Below are positions 1 to 7,089 of a stretch of 38,607 nt of DNA, one piece after another. The stretch comes from a virus. Position numbers and translations under genes: made by a program. The stretch lies in the IMG/VR virus record IMGVR_UViG_3300011253_000870, positions 1 to 38,607 of that record; one strand, given 5' to 3'. A model generated the notes under the pieces. It was not told the DNA's origin. It saw nothing but the letters and a program-made list of their open reading frames with translations, and searched no databases. The stretch's first letter is position 1. Every line of letters begins with the position of its first letter.

Positions 1-101
1 CTTCTAACAAAGGTAATAATCTCTTCTGCTAGTACATCCCTTGCTCTAGCGTCAAAGTTCCGTGGTATCCTAACTATAAAGCTCTGATCCGGTTCTGACA
101 T
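1..101 (-). CDS. 5' part of an end-spanning virion protein gene
   Basis: The first ATG (99-101) overlaps the portal stop codon in a TAATG junction. The frame stays open to base 1, giving 33 residues plus two bases. If the window ends are joined, the frame continues at 38607 with no stop and ends at 38283, for a 141-residue protein. This part begins MSEPDQSFIVRIPRN. Its place directly after the portal and before a gp10-like protein and the scaffold suggests a head-completion or connector component. I do not recognise the family. The gene is cut only by the window ends, not by a mutation. Confidence 0.8.
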   Translation of the reverse strand, partial: MSEPDQSFIVRIPRNFDARARDVLAEEIITFVR

Positions 102-1639
102 TACTCACCTAGTTCTTCATCTCTCTGAGACTGAATAGGGTCTTTGCTCATTTCATCTGGTTGCTTTTCTGGTCCACTGGGTGCTGTAATCATCATGTTC
201 TCGAATGCTTCTTCCGACTCTGTATCTAATTCTTCTATCCATTTATCTAGTTGAGCGTCTGTTAGATCTGGCATGATCTTTGCTAGTGCCTGTTTCTTAG
301 TCATAAGGCTTAGCTCTCTCAACATCTTAACTTCTTCAAGCTTTTCTTTATCTGTCTTGAGTATCTTCATTTCAGCGAACTTGATAGAGAATGATTCATC
401 AAATGTGTGTGAGAATTGTCTAGATTCATCAACCATACCACCTGTAGACCATACAGATTGTACTCTATTCAACTTCTCCCATAACTTATCTTCAACATGT
501 CTGAATAGCTCTGTCTGTTCTTTTCTAACCGCTGTAGTATCACCTTCATCCATTGCCTTAGCAAATCCAGAAGCTTCACGACCAGGCATCATTTGCCCAC
601 CACCGGTTGTCTTAATACCGATAGATGCGAAGTAAGCACTTAACTCAAACTCTACTAGTTGTAGCTGTGCTTCAATGTTTATTTGTGGATCGATTGTGCC
701 GATCTCTGGAGTCCCTCTAGTACCACCCTCAATTGAATCGCCTAGGTTTACCATAGCGTCTGGGTTGAGTTCAACACCGTCTAGGTCTGTGTTACGTGAC
801 CATATAATAGAATGCGACAGAAATTGTACTGAATAGTTAAGATCTGCGAGTAATTTAGGGATAAGGACGGAGATATCTAGTCCTAGTTGATTTGCGAAAG
901 GGATGAGTTGGAATATACTAGAGTTAACATAAGTCTGTGGTATAACGCCAAACTCATTTACACCTGATTCAAGCCCGTGAGCTGACATCATGTCCATTCT
1001 GATAGTGCCTTCACTATCAAAAATAAGTACTTCGTTGTCAGAGAATGCTTGATATATATTGACGGTTCTTATATTATGTTTCTGCTGTTCTATGTTTGTA
1101 CCATTTGCAGAAGTGGTTGTGTGGTCCATTATCTGCTCACTACCTAGTAGCTTTATGAATACGGTCATTTTCAATGGGTCTACTGGATCATCGGAGAATG
1201 GTAAGAACAAGTGATTAGGAATAGCCCTAACCTTTTGCTTTCTACCTTCTAAATAAGGTTCGATGGCACATGAATTCATTGCATTAAGCAGCTGATTCGC
1301 GTGCATCATTACCGTATCTATACCAGATATCTTTGTTAGACTATCCATTAAGTCTATGTCTTTTTGACTATCAGCATTTCTGATGGGCGCTTCAATGTAT
1401 ACTTTTGACAGTTTATCCGTGGCTTTTTTCATCACATTGATGGACGGGATACGTTGGAGGCAGCGTCTAAGGGCGGAGGGAGAAAAGATCTCTTGCCGAA
1501 GCGAATCTTCAATTTCCCTCTTTAGTTGACCTTCAAAAATGTTAAAAACTCTTTGATTAAATTGTAAGTACTCCATATTAGCCTGTATGTGACTAACTAA
1601 TTCTGGTATTAAATCTACTAATGGTTTCTGAGTACTCAT
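101..1639 (-). CDS. Portal protein
   Basis: A 512-residue protein encoded directly after the large terminase gene, the standard place of the portal, the dodecameric ring at the capsid vertex through which DNA enters and leaves. The size fits portal proteins. The N-terminal half is mixed alpha/beta. The C-terminal part (about residues 380-480) is long, charged and helical, as expected for the stem, crown and clip. The acidic, polar tail after about residue 470 looks disordered. I see no catalytic motif and base the call on gene order, length and composition rather than a signature. The stop overlaps the next start by one base, so the two are translationally coupled. Confidence 0.8.
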   Translation of the reverse strand: MSTQKPLVDLIPELVSHIQANMEYLQFNQRVFNIFEGQLKREIEDSLRQEIFSPSALRRCLQRIPSINVMKKATDKLSKVYIEAPIRNADSQKDIDLMDSLTKISGIDTVMMHANQLLNAMNSCAIEPYLEGRKQKVRAIPNHLFLPFSDDPVDPLKMTVFIKLLGSEQIMDHTTTSANGTNIEQQKHNIRTVNIYQAFSDNEVLIFDSEGTIRMDMMSAHGLESGVNEFGVIPQTYVNSSIFQLIPFANQLGLDISVLIPKLLADLNYSVQFLSHSIIWSRNTDLDGVELNPDAMVNLGDSIEGGTRGTPEIGTIDPQINIEAQLQLVEFELSAYFASIGIKTTGGGQMMPGREASGFAKAMDEGDTTAVRKEQTELFRHVEDKLWEKLNRVQSVWSTGGMVDESRQFSHTFDESFSIKFAEMKILKTDKEKLEEVKMLRELSLMTKKQALAKIMPDLTDAQLDKWIEELDTESEEAFENMMITAPSGPEKQPDEMSKDPIQSQRDEELGE

Positions 1640-1647
1640 TTTAGTCC

Positions 1648-2856
1648 TTATTTATAAGTTACACTAGCTCTAGTTCTTGGCTTCTGTAGTGGGAAGAAGT
1701 GCCAGCATATATAACCCAAGGTATCTGTTATATGTCCGAGCATTTCATCTTTGTTATCGTACACTAATTGCTCTAAGTTCTTTACTAGGTTTATACACTT
1801 ACTGTCAATTACAATTCTGTTCTGTTCAAATAACCGGTTTACATTGTTGTTGCGGTCCTTAACGAACGGGTTTCTAAAGTTTAAAACATTCAATCCGGCT
1901 CTAGATAGTATCTCATGATCTGTATTTGTTGAACTACTCTTTCTTCTATTGCCTGTTTCATCCGAGACTACATTGATCAGTCTACCAGGATGCTTCTTAA
2001 TCATTTCTTTACTAGCTTTAAATGTGTTCGAGTCTTCTTGGTGCATTTCGTCAAAGATATAGATTGTATCACCAACAACATTGCAGTACACACCGCATAA
2101 AGGATGCACGTTAAAATCAAGACCGACGAACAAATAGCTGCCATTGTCATTAACACTTTTAACATGCTTATTCCTATCAAACTGGTAGAACACTTTACCA
2201 GAAGTTAAATTCACAAATTGTCCATCAAGTTCTTGTTGAGCTAGTTTACTGTCGTATTGCTCTCTAAGATCATCTACATAGCTTGCTTTGATATGCATAG
2301 AATTGTCTGATGTCTTTGAATAGACTACCGCAGATGATTTAGGCGGCTTTTGAACAAATCTCTCATATAACCAATTAAAACCATTGGGTGTAGTAGTGCC
2401 CTTCCATTGGCAAGGTCCTTTAGGGTCTCGTATACGTCCGATCATGACTTGATATGCTTCTTCTTTATAGAAAGCACACTCATCTCCCCATCCCCATCCA
2501 AACTCGATACCACGAAGTAAATCATACTTCTCCATCGATAGTGCATATATTACGGTTTCTTCTGGACCTACCAAGATAACACCGTCTTGCATCTTATACT
2601 GAAACTCTATTCCCATTTCATCCAACAGTTCAAAAAGCTTACTTAATGTTGCTTTCTTCAGCTGTGAGTAAGAGTTCGCTGTAATCAAACCCTTTACGTG
2701 TGGGTGTGTCACCGCCATATAAATTGCCCATAACGCACCTGCATGGGTTTTGCCGGAACCTAATCCACCACAAAATAATGTGTACTCTTCGTTATGACTC
2801 ATGAATTCCATCTGAGCCGTAGATAACTTAATATCAGTCGGTTCCTGTGTTTCCAT
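1648..2856 (-). CDS. terL: Terminase large subunit (ATPase-nuclease)
   Basis: The packaging motor that translocates DNA into the prohead and cuts the concatemer. The N-terminal ATPase has a Walker A loop GGLGSGKT near residue 30 and a Walker B-like hydrophobic strand ending in GDE in the stretch GWGWGDECAFY near residue 120. The C-terminal RNase H-like nuclease has its first acidic residue in FVGLDFNVH (about residue 247), a second in SDETGNR, and a late aspartate in HITDTLGY. About 402 residues, slightly compact for the family. Three consecutive ATGs are possible starts; the third (2856) has the best spacing from GAGG. It overlaps the small subunit gene by 23 bases. Confidence 0.93.
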   Translation of the reverse strand: METQEPTDIKLSTAQMEFMSHNEEYTLFCGGLGSGKTHAGALWAIYMAVTHPHVKGLITANSYSQLKKATLSKLFELLDEMGIEFQYKMQDGVILVGPEETVIYALSMEKYDLLRGIEFGWGWGDECAFYKEEAYQVMIGRIRDPKGPCQWKGTTTPNGFNWLYERFVQKPPKSSAVVYSKTSDNSMHIKASYVDDLREQYDSKLAQQELDGQFVNLTSGKVFYQFDRNKHVKSVNDNGSYLFVGLDFNVHPLCGVYCNVVGDTIYIFDEMHQEDSNTFKASKEMIKKHPGRLINVVSDETGNRRKSSSTNTDHEILSRAGLNVLNFRNPFVKDRNNNVNRLFEQNRIVIDSKCINLVKNLEQLVYDNKDEMLGHITDTLGYICWHFFPLQKPRTRASVTYK

Positions 2857-3271
2857 CATCATCCTCGGGTACTACCGCTAAAGGTATTGCATTATTACGC
2901 TCCGAAAAACTAAACGAAGGCGCTTGTGGTTTCTCTTCTGCTTCTTCCTTGTCAGGTTGATACAGACCGCCAATCTTGGCTTGTAGGTTTACAGCATCGA
3001 TAGCAACTTTAATTTTGCCATCTGCTAACGCTCTATTATATAGATGATCATTCCTTAACATAAGCTTAACACGTAGTTCTTCACGGTTTTCTTTCTGCAT
3101 ATTAGCCATATCTTTCAATATACCACGGCATTGACGTTCTATAGAGTGTTTGGAGCAATTATACTTGGTAGCAAGCGATTGACTGAATTGACCGATATCT
3201 TGACCCAGGCGCAAATGCTCCTGAATGTCTTCTTCTCGTTCAATCATTTGTCTTTTCGTAGCTTTAGCCAA
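2834..3271 (-). CDS. terS: Terminase small subunit
   Basis: A 145-residue protein directly upstream of, and overlapping, the large terminase gene. Residues about 15-55 look like a helix-turn-helix DNA-binding domain (pattern SQSLATKYNCSKHSIERQ). A helical oligomerisation segment follows (about 55-100), then a charged, proline-rich tail that ends in an acidic stretch. This is the usual plan of small terminases, which bind the packaging site and regulate the motor. It is the first gene of the long minus-strand structural operon and has a promoter-like sequence 11-40 bases upstream. Confidence 0.85.
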   Translation of the reverse strand: MAKATKRQMIEREEDIQEHLRLGQDIGQFSQSLATKYNCSKHSIERQCRGILKDMANMQKENREELRVKLMLRNDHLYNRALADGKIKVAIDAVNLQAKIGGLYQPDKEEAEEKPQAPSFSFSERNNAIPLAVVPEDDDGNTGTD

Positions 3272-3281
3272 ATTAATTACC

Positions 3282-3311
3282 CCTATACCTATACTTGTTC
3301 ATTATTGTCAA
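3282..3311 (-). promoter_or_regulatory. Promoter of the terminase/structural operon
   Basis: Read on the minus strand: TTGACA (3306-3311), an 18-base spacer and TATAGG (3282-3287), 11 bases before the terS start. Spacer and flanks are shared with a second site at 7915-7944: 28 of 32 bases from TTGACA onward agree, and both are preceded by GTTTTATT. Conservation of the spacer, not only of the hexamers, suggests an activator site or a dedicated phage promoter class. Confidence 0.65.
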
Positions 3312-3339
3312 ATAAAACATATATATATGAAGGATATTA

Positions 3340-3395
3340 GCATATTATAATATTGTAATATACAGAAACACTAATAATAACGGAGACTTAAAAAA
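3340..3395 (+). promoter_or_regulatory. Possible promoter/leader of the lysis cassette
   Basis: This AT-rich stretch holds a perfect 12-bp palindrome, ATATTATAATAT (3342-3353), that contains a TATAAT -10-like hexamer (3346-3351). I see no -35 hexamer at the right distance. The plus-strand amidase gene starts at 3396 after an ACGGAG ribosome site. A -10 without a -35 could suit the phage's own sigma-like factor, but this is only inference. Confidence 0.3.
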
Positions 3396-3842
3396 ATGTT
3401 AAAAAAAGTGAAAAAACTTGTACTTCATTGCTCAGATTCTAGTGATTCTATCGATCTGGGGGTCAAAGAGATACGTCAATGGCATACGGATACACCACCA
3501 AAAGGCAACGGATGGAGCGATATTGGCTATCATTTTGTTATCAGAAGAGATGGTAGGATCGAACGTGGTAGAGCTGAGACGGTTCAAGGGGCTCATGTTA
3601 GAGGGCATAACGAGGATAGTATAGGAATCTGTTGGGTCGGTAGAAAGACAGCATCTGACAAGCAACTAATGGCAATTAAGAAGTTATTACGGGGACTTAT
3701 GGACAAATATGAGTTACAAGCCTATGATATATATGGACACACGGAGTTAGACAGCAAAAAGACATGCCCTAACTTGGATATGAACTTTGTACGGTTACAG
3801 GCACTATTTACAATCGAGGGATATAATGTTGACGAACTTTAA
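3396..3842 (+). CDS. N-acetylmuramoyl-L-alanine amidase (T7 lysozyme-like endolysin)
   Basis: The endolysin: a zinc amidase cutting the bond between N-acetylmuramic acid and L-alanine in peptidoglycan. At 148 residues it matches T7 lysozyme (about 150) and the Amidase_2 fold. The residues expected from T7 are present: zinc ligands H11 (LHCSDS), H115 (YGHTEL) and C124 (KTCPN), catalytic Y45 (GWSDIGYHF) and K122. The GAHVRGHNEDSIGICWVG stretch (65-82) is typical of the family. No signal peptide is seen, so it needs a holin for export. It opens the plus-strand cassette and overlaps the next gene by 17 bases. In T7 such an enzyme also inhibits host RNA polymerase; nothing here tests that. Confidence 0.93.
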   Translation: MLKKVKKLVLHCSDSSDSIDLGVKEIRQWHTDTPPKGNGWSDIGYHFVIRRDGRIERGRAETVQGAHVRGHNEDSIGICWVGRKTASDKQLMAIKKLLRGLMDKYELQAYDIYGHTELDSKKTCPNLDMNFVRLQALFTIEGYNVDEL

Positions 3843-4032
3843 AGAACAAGCAAAGAAGATAGTAAAGATATTCAGGTTAACTGATGATAAAGGACTGTTG
3901 TCACTGACTAATATAACAATGATGATAGTAATGTATAAACTAGCAAGTACACCAGCACTCAACTTCACTGATATTACGGCGTTGGGTTTAGGTGTATTAA
4001 GCTACCAAGCGAAAAGGGTTATAGACAAATGA
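3826..4032 (+). CDS. Small membrane protein, holin candidate
   Basis: 68 residues starting at ATG 3826 after GAGGG, inside the end of the amidase gene. A basic N-terminal helix (MLTNFKEQAKKIVKIF) is followed by two modestly hydrophobic stretches, about residues 24-40 and 46-60. Size, two possible membrane segments and position directly behind the endolysin fit a class II-like holin. No holin family signature is recognised, and the hydrophobicity is weaker than usual. Confidence 0.55.
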   Translation: MLTNFKEQAKKIVKIFRLTDDKGLLSLTNITMMIVMYKLASTPALNFTDITALGLGVLSYQAKRVIDK

Positions 4033-4190
4033 AAATAACAAGAATACTACTACTGATTTTATTGGCAGGAATTATACTATATCAACAGAGTATGCTTAAG
4101 CAGAGTTATGCTTATAATGATATGGTATATAAAGCATTCAAGACTTGCATTAGTACTCAAGCTCAGATGCAGGGGGTTGATGCTATATGA
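4029..4190 (+). CDS. Tiny single-span membrane protein
   Basis: 53 residues, ATGA-coupled to the preceding gene (ATG 4029) and to the next. The N-terminus is a typical uncleaved signal anchor (KITRILLLILLAGIILY, residues 2-18), followed by a polar periplasmic part with one cysteine (C40). This N-in topology resembles an inner-membrane spanin, but at about 35 residues the outer part is too short to cross the periplasm alone. It could also be a holin regulator. The function is unknown. Confidence 0.6.
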   Translation: MKITRILLLILLAGIILYQQSMLKQSYAYNDMVYKAFKTCISTQAQMQGVDAI

Positions 4191-4333
4191 GACCTATCTA
4201 TGATTCGTTAGTACTATCTGTCGCATGGGGTTTACTGGGTGCATTCACTAGTAGCACTAGTTCATCATTTGTATGCGGTGTGGCATGTTATATATATATG
4301 GTAGAATTTGAACGTGAAAGGACTAAACTATGA
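4187..4333 (+). CDS. Tiny membrane protein
   Basis: 48 residues, with ATGA junctions on both sides (ATG 4187; stop overlapping the next ATG at 4330). Residues about 8-38 are hydrophobic and rich in small residues, with a serine/threonine patch in the middle, so it may form two short spans. The C-terminus is charged (EFERERTK). Its place between membrane proteins in the lysis cassette points to a lysis accessory role, but there is no family match. Confidence 0.55.
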   Translation: MRPIYDSLVLSVAWGLLGAFTSSTSSSFVCGVACYIYMVEFERERTKL

Positions 4334-4680
4334 AGCCACAGAGTGCTAAAAACAAGGGTAGGCGGTTCCAGCAATATTGTAGGGATATTCTCTTGAATGC
4401 GGCTTCGAGTTTAGAGCCTGATGATATACGGTCTACATCTATGGGTGCTGCCGGTGAGGATATTCTTTTAAGTCCAGCTGCGCGGAAAATCTACCCCTAC
4501 TCAATAGAATGTAAAAATGTTGAGAAGCTTAGTATATGGAGTGCTATCGGTCAAGCAATCGACAACTGTGGTAACTATATACCAATGGTAATATTTAAGA
4601 AGAACAACCATAAGGCTTGGGTATGTATCCCATTAGAAGATTTTATGGATATAGCTCACAACCACAAAGAGGAATTCTAA
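4330..4680 (+). CDS. PD-(D/E)XK-like nuclease (resolvase-type)
   Basis: 116 residues. The N-terminus (KNKGRRFQQYCRDIL) is basic with an invariant-looking glutamine. It is followed by GAAGEDILLS, where the aspartate would be the metal ligand, and by SIECKNVEKL, the E-x-K half of the PD-(D/E)XK site. A glutamine in IGQAIDNCG fits the post-motif helix. The size and motif spacing match small phage endonucleases related to archaeal Holliday-junction resolvases, which trim or resolve replication and packaging intermediates. The lysis-cassette location is unusual; it may act late, on concatemers. Confidence 0.6.
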   Translation: MKPQSAKNKGRRFQQYCRDILLNAASSLEPDDIRSTSMGAAGEDILLSPAARKIYPYSIECKNVEKLSIWSAIGQAIDNCGNYIPMVIFKKNNHKAWVCIPLEDFMDIAHNHKEEF

Positions 4681-5099
4681 TGACTAAGATATTAAATAGA
4701 AAAGGCTGGGTCGCGGTCGGGGTTTATTCTCTTATATTACTCGCGGGCGGGTTCTACGCTGGCAACCGGAACTTCTCAGAAAAGACAACAGTTGTTGAAA
4801 AGGAAAAATCCAAAGAGACAGTTGATATAGTCGAGAAGATAGTCGAAAATCCTGACGGCACTAAGACCACTTGGCGCACGCGTAAAGAAACTGTTAAGAA
4901 GGACGCATCCAAGAAGGCTGTTATCGTTAAGAAAGATAATGATTACCTAGTCGGTCTATCATATAACTTGGGTGGTGTGTTTGGTGTCCGGGAAGTTTAC
5001 ACGTTAAGTGTAGATAAGAAGGTATTCAGCAACGCATATGCTGGTATATACGCTACTAATACTGGTGAATATGGTGTAGGCATCAAGATGAGCTTCTAA
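4680..5099 (+). CDS. Membrane-anchored periplasmic protein, spanin-like candidate
   Basis: 139 residues; ATG 4680 overlaps the previous stop. One N-terminal membrane span (about residues 9-27, WVAVGVYSLILLAGGFYAG) is followed by a highly charged, Lys/Glu/Val-rich segment (33-85) that could be extended or coiled. The C-terminal part (about 87-139) alternates small and aromatic residues and ends in phenylalanine, as in beta-strands that associate with membranes. An inner-membrane anchor plus a long periplasmic rod is what a spanin needs, but no lipobox partner is seen and the fold differs from Rz. It is the last gene of the cassette and overlaps the opposite-strand gene at its stop. Confidence 0.5.
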   Translation: MTKILNRKGWVAVGVYSLILLAGGFYAGNRNFSEKTTVVEKEKSKETVDIVEKIVENPDGTKTTWRTRKETVKKDASKKAVIVKKDNDYLVGLSYNLGGVFGVREVYTLSVDKKVFSNAYAGIYATNTGEYGVGIKMSF

Positions 5100-5362
5100 T
5101 CCTCTGTGTTAGAGTTGACGGTGTAAGAATTGAGCAAATCCTCAAGGGTAGCCTTAGATATGGCTTTAGGTAAAATCGCGGCTAATTTACCGAGTTCAGC
5201 CCTTCTAATCGAAAATAGGGGCTCTTCACCTTCCTTAATTGTATAGCTCATATACGTAGGAAAGGTCTTATTCAGCTTGTTTCCGACCCTGACGTTCAAT
5301 GTTACTACATGAACCGTATCACTATCGTATGCATCTATCTGTAATTGCTTTGTTTTTATCAT
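5096..5362 (-). CDS. Hypothetical small acidic protein
   Basis: 88 residues, start coupled to the upstream gene by ATGA, preceded by GAGGG. The N-terminal half is predicted beta (KQLQIDAYDSDTVHVVTLNVRVG); the C-terminal half is helical and acidic. No motif is recognised. It is the second gene of a two-gene minus-strand operon behind a strong promoter, so probably an early host-directed or regulatory protein; this is inference from context only. Confidence 0.6.
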   Translation of the reverse strand: MIKTKQLQIDAYDSDTVHVVTLNVRVGNKLNKTFPTYMSYTIKEGEEPLFSIRRAELGKLAAILPKAISKATLEDLLNSYTVNSNTED

Positions 5363-5634
5363 TTTATTACCCTCATATTAGCTTCGCGGAAATGGTCATG
5401 GTAGGCTGTTTTGACCGCAGCACTGTTTCTGTCAAGATAAGCCCTGACCGTATTTGAGTCCATCGGGTGCAATCCATCTTCATCTGTGTAACTCTCGAAG
5501 ATATCAGCTATCTCAATAACTAAATCCTCATCTTCACCGGCTTCTAATACCTTTAGGACCGATATAGCTACCAGCCACATCATCTCTGGATCATCCGCAT
5601 TTCTTATTAGTTTATCCCAATCAAATGGTTCCAT
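5359..5634 (-). CDS. Hypothetical acidic helical protein
   Basis: 91 residues from ATG 5634, chosen because AGGAGGA lies at ideal spacing and the promoter at 5654-5682 would place the start of transcription just upstream; a longer frame back to 5685 would overlap that promoter. The protein is helical and very acidic (LEAGEDEDLVIEIADIFESY), which can indicate a DNA mimic or protein binder, but no family is recognised. Confidence 0.6.
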   Translation of the reverse strand: MEPFDWDKLIRNADDPEMMWLVAISVLKVLEAGEDEDLVIEIADIFESYTDEDGLHPMDSNTVRAYLDRNSAAVKTAYHDHFREANMRVIK

Positions 5635-5653
5635 ATTTCCTCCTAGTACATCC

Positions 5654-5682
5654 ATTATAGCAATAAAACCGGTTAAAGTCAA
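5654..5682 (-). promoter_or_regulatory. Sigma70-type promoter
   Basis: On the minus strand: TTGACT (5677-5682), a 17-base spacer and TATAAT (5654-5659), followed 6-13 bases later by the AGGAGGA ribosome site of the gene starting at 5634. Eleven of twelve hexamer bases are consensus. The spacer contains the palindrome AACCGGTT (5667-5674), a possible operator. Confidence 0.85.
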
Positions 5683-5689
5683 CACTTAT

Positions 5690-5958
5690 TTTAAATAATG
5701 TGCGAAGCACTGTCGCGTTGCAGCTTGCCTGCTACAAGACGTACTTAACCTTATCTTAACCTAATATATTCAATAGTGACGTATATTGGCACTTGTGTCT
5801 AATAAATAGACAGTATCACTAGTATTTACATTTAGCTATATATGTATTATCTGATAGTTGTGACACAAAATGTGGCCGCGATTGTATCATTTTATGGTCT
5901 AATATAGACAGACCTGTGCTTAAATGCCAGTCCCTAACGGGATCAACTGGTTGCACAT
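5690..5958 (-). ncRNA. Candidate structured noncoding RNA 1 (about 270 nt)
   Basis: This stretch has no credible reading frame but is preceded by a perfect consensus promoter on the minus strand. Several helices can be drawn: 5927-5930 with 5947-5950 enclosing TCCC/GGGA (5931-5934/5939-5942); GGTCT/AGACC (5896-5900/5910-5914); TAGTGA/TCACTA (5774-5779/5816-5821) enclosing TGTCTA/TAGACA (5796-5801/5807-5812); and GTGC/GCAC (5700-5703/5707-5710). The last one abuts TGTCGCGTT, an element repeated in the second gene-free region. The downstream operon has its own promoter, so this RNA is not needed merely as its leader. No known RNA family is recognised. Confidence 0.45.
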
Positions 5959-5964
5959 TAATTA

Positions 5965-5993
5965 ATTATAACACTATTCTGGTATGTTGTCAA
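5965..5993 (-). promoter_or_regulatory. Perfect sigma70 promoter facing a gene-free region
   Basis: On the minus strand: TTGACA (5988-5993), 17 bases, TATAAT (5965-5970), all twelve hexamer bases consensus. Transcription would start near 5958 and read about 320 bases before the first plausible start codon at 5634. Confidence 0.85.
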
Positions 5994-6276
5994 GTACTAT
6001 TTGCACTTTTTTGGGATTTTTTTGATTTTTGGCTCATATTGGTCAGATTATTTGATTTTTTTTGCTAAAACCCAGGAGGACCCTACCAATACCAGCGACT
6101 TCAGAGGGTACACACCTACAATACACCTGTCAAGTGCTTTGTATCAATGTAGTACAAACAATATTATTTGCTTGACACGGGGAAAATAAAACGATCTCAT
6201 TAGTTATTGTAACAGTTGTTCTAATCCCCCATAGTGCATCAGTTCCACTTGTAGGAACCCTTATCATATACCCTCT
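5994..6276. other. Gene-free stretch with T-rich runs
   Basis: I find no gene here. The plus strand has T-rich tracts at 6006-6062. A hairpin GTTCC/GGAAC (6242-6246/6254-6258) lies just downstream of the minus-strand operon that ends at 6277 and may help end its transcript, although no clean T-run follows. A TTGACA at 6172-6177 (plus) lacks a good -10. Confidence 0.5.
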
Positions 6277-6516
6277 CTAGTTCCACGTCTTGTCTAGCTT
6301 CTTACATACCCATGCTAACTTCTTCTTATATACCTTATGTTGTTGTAGGTAGTATGCTACATGCTCATCCCTAGCCCCTGCTATTAGCTCCTGCATGTTA
6401 TCTAGTACTATGATATAGTCTTCCCTTGCCTTAGTATATATCTCATGCATAGTATGCTCCATATCTACCCCTTGGTCTAATGGACCCCTATATATAGCCC
6501 CTCTATATACGCTCAT
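6277..6516 (-). CDS. Hypothetical small protein
   Basis: 79 residues. The N-terminus (SVYRGAIYRGPLDQGVD) is unstructured in appearance; residues about 20-79 look helical and charged and end in a basic lysine-rich helix. No family is recognised. It is the last gene of the five-gene minus-strand operon, and its ATG overlaps the preceding stop by one base. Confidence 0.6.
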   Translation of the reverse strand: MSVYRGAIYRGPLDQGVDMEHTMHEIYTKAREDYIIVLDNMQELIAGARDEHVAYYLQQHKVYKKKLAWVCKKLDKTWN

Positions 6517-6662
6517 TATAGCCCCCTTGATTGTATAGCTCTAACTACTTCCTGTATCGGGGCATCCTGTATAGCACCTAATACATAACCGGTATATGCG
6601 ATTGTAGCAAAAATAAACACCGTAAATAACAACATTTCTATATATAAGCTTTTATCTTTCAT
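6516..6662 (-). CDS. Tiny membrane protein
   Basis: 48 residues. ATG 6662 overlaps the previous stop (ATGA) and follows GGAGGAATT; the stop shares one base with the next ATG, so gene order and coupling support it strongly. After MKDKSLYIE comes one membrane span (about residues 10-30, MLLFTVFIFATIAYTGYVLGA), then a short cytoplasmic or periplasmic helix. Function unknown. Confidence 0.65.
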   Translation of the reverse strand: MKDKSLYIEMLLFTVFIFATIAYTGYVLGAIQDAPIQEVVRAIQSRGL

Positions 6663-6895
6663 AATTCCTCCATTATAGCGTTTTTACTTATAAACATGAA
6701 TAACTCTTCATTAGTAATACTATATAACACTTCCCAGTCATTGTCAAGTACATTTACATGTAAAATATCAATATCTACTAATTTGTCTCTGTAAATCGGT
6801 CCTTTTGGAGTATCAGCTTCTAGGACTTTCTCATATTCGACTTCATACACTAAACCTACCGTAATATCGTCTAATTCTAAGATTGTATTCTTCAT
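6659..6895 (-). CDS. Hypothetical small acidic protein
   Basis: 78 residues, ATGA-coupled to its neighbours on both sides. It is acidic with alternating beta-strand patterns (LELDDITVGLVYEVEYEKV, then VDIDILHVNVLDNDWEVLY). No recognisable domain; probably a small single-domain beta protein of the early minus-strand operon. Confidence 0.6.
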   Translation of the reverse strand: MKNTILELDDITVGLVYEVEYEKVLEADTPKGPIYRDKLVDIDILHVNVLDNDWEVLYSITNEELFMFISKNAIMEEL

Positions 6896-7089
6896 AGTTT
6901 ACCTACCTTGATAAGTGTATATTCTGCTGTAGTATCTCTTAGCATATCTTCGATCTGAAAATATTGAAGCTTCTCACAATCAATACCGAAGTCAGAAATC
7001 CATATATCCGTATCAGGTTGATTCAAATAGATAGATTCGTAACCGAACCCATCATCTTGCCAGAACGCTTGCAATAACCAAACATCCAT
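6892..7089 (-). CDS. Hypothetical small acidic protein
   Basis: 65 residues, rich in aromatic residues and aspartate (MDVWLLQAFWQDDGFGYES). The stop and start codons overlap those of both neighbours. Its C-terminus (TLIKVGKL) resembles that of the upstream gene (VVIKVGA), and the two genes share the 12-base string CTACCTTGATAA at their ends (plus-strand reading). No family match. Confidence 0.6.
   Translation of the reverse strand: MDVWLLQAFWQDDGFGYESIYLNQPDTDIWISDFGIDCEKLQYFQIEDMLRDTTAEYTLIKVGKL

Noticed and set aside
6001-6189. A 62-codon open frame on the plus strand in the gene-free stretch after 5994
   Set aside because: No ribosome site, T-rich homopolymer-derived start (Phe/Leu/Ile runs) and no coupling to other genes; it looks like chance in AT-rich DNA.
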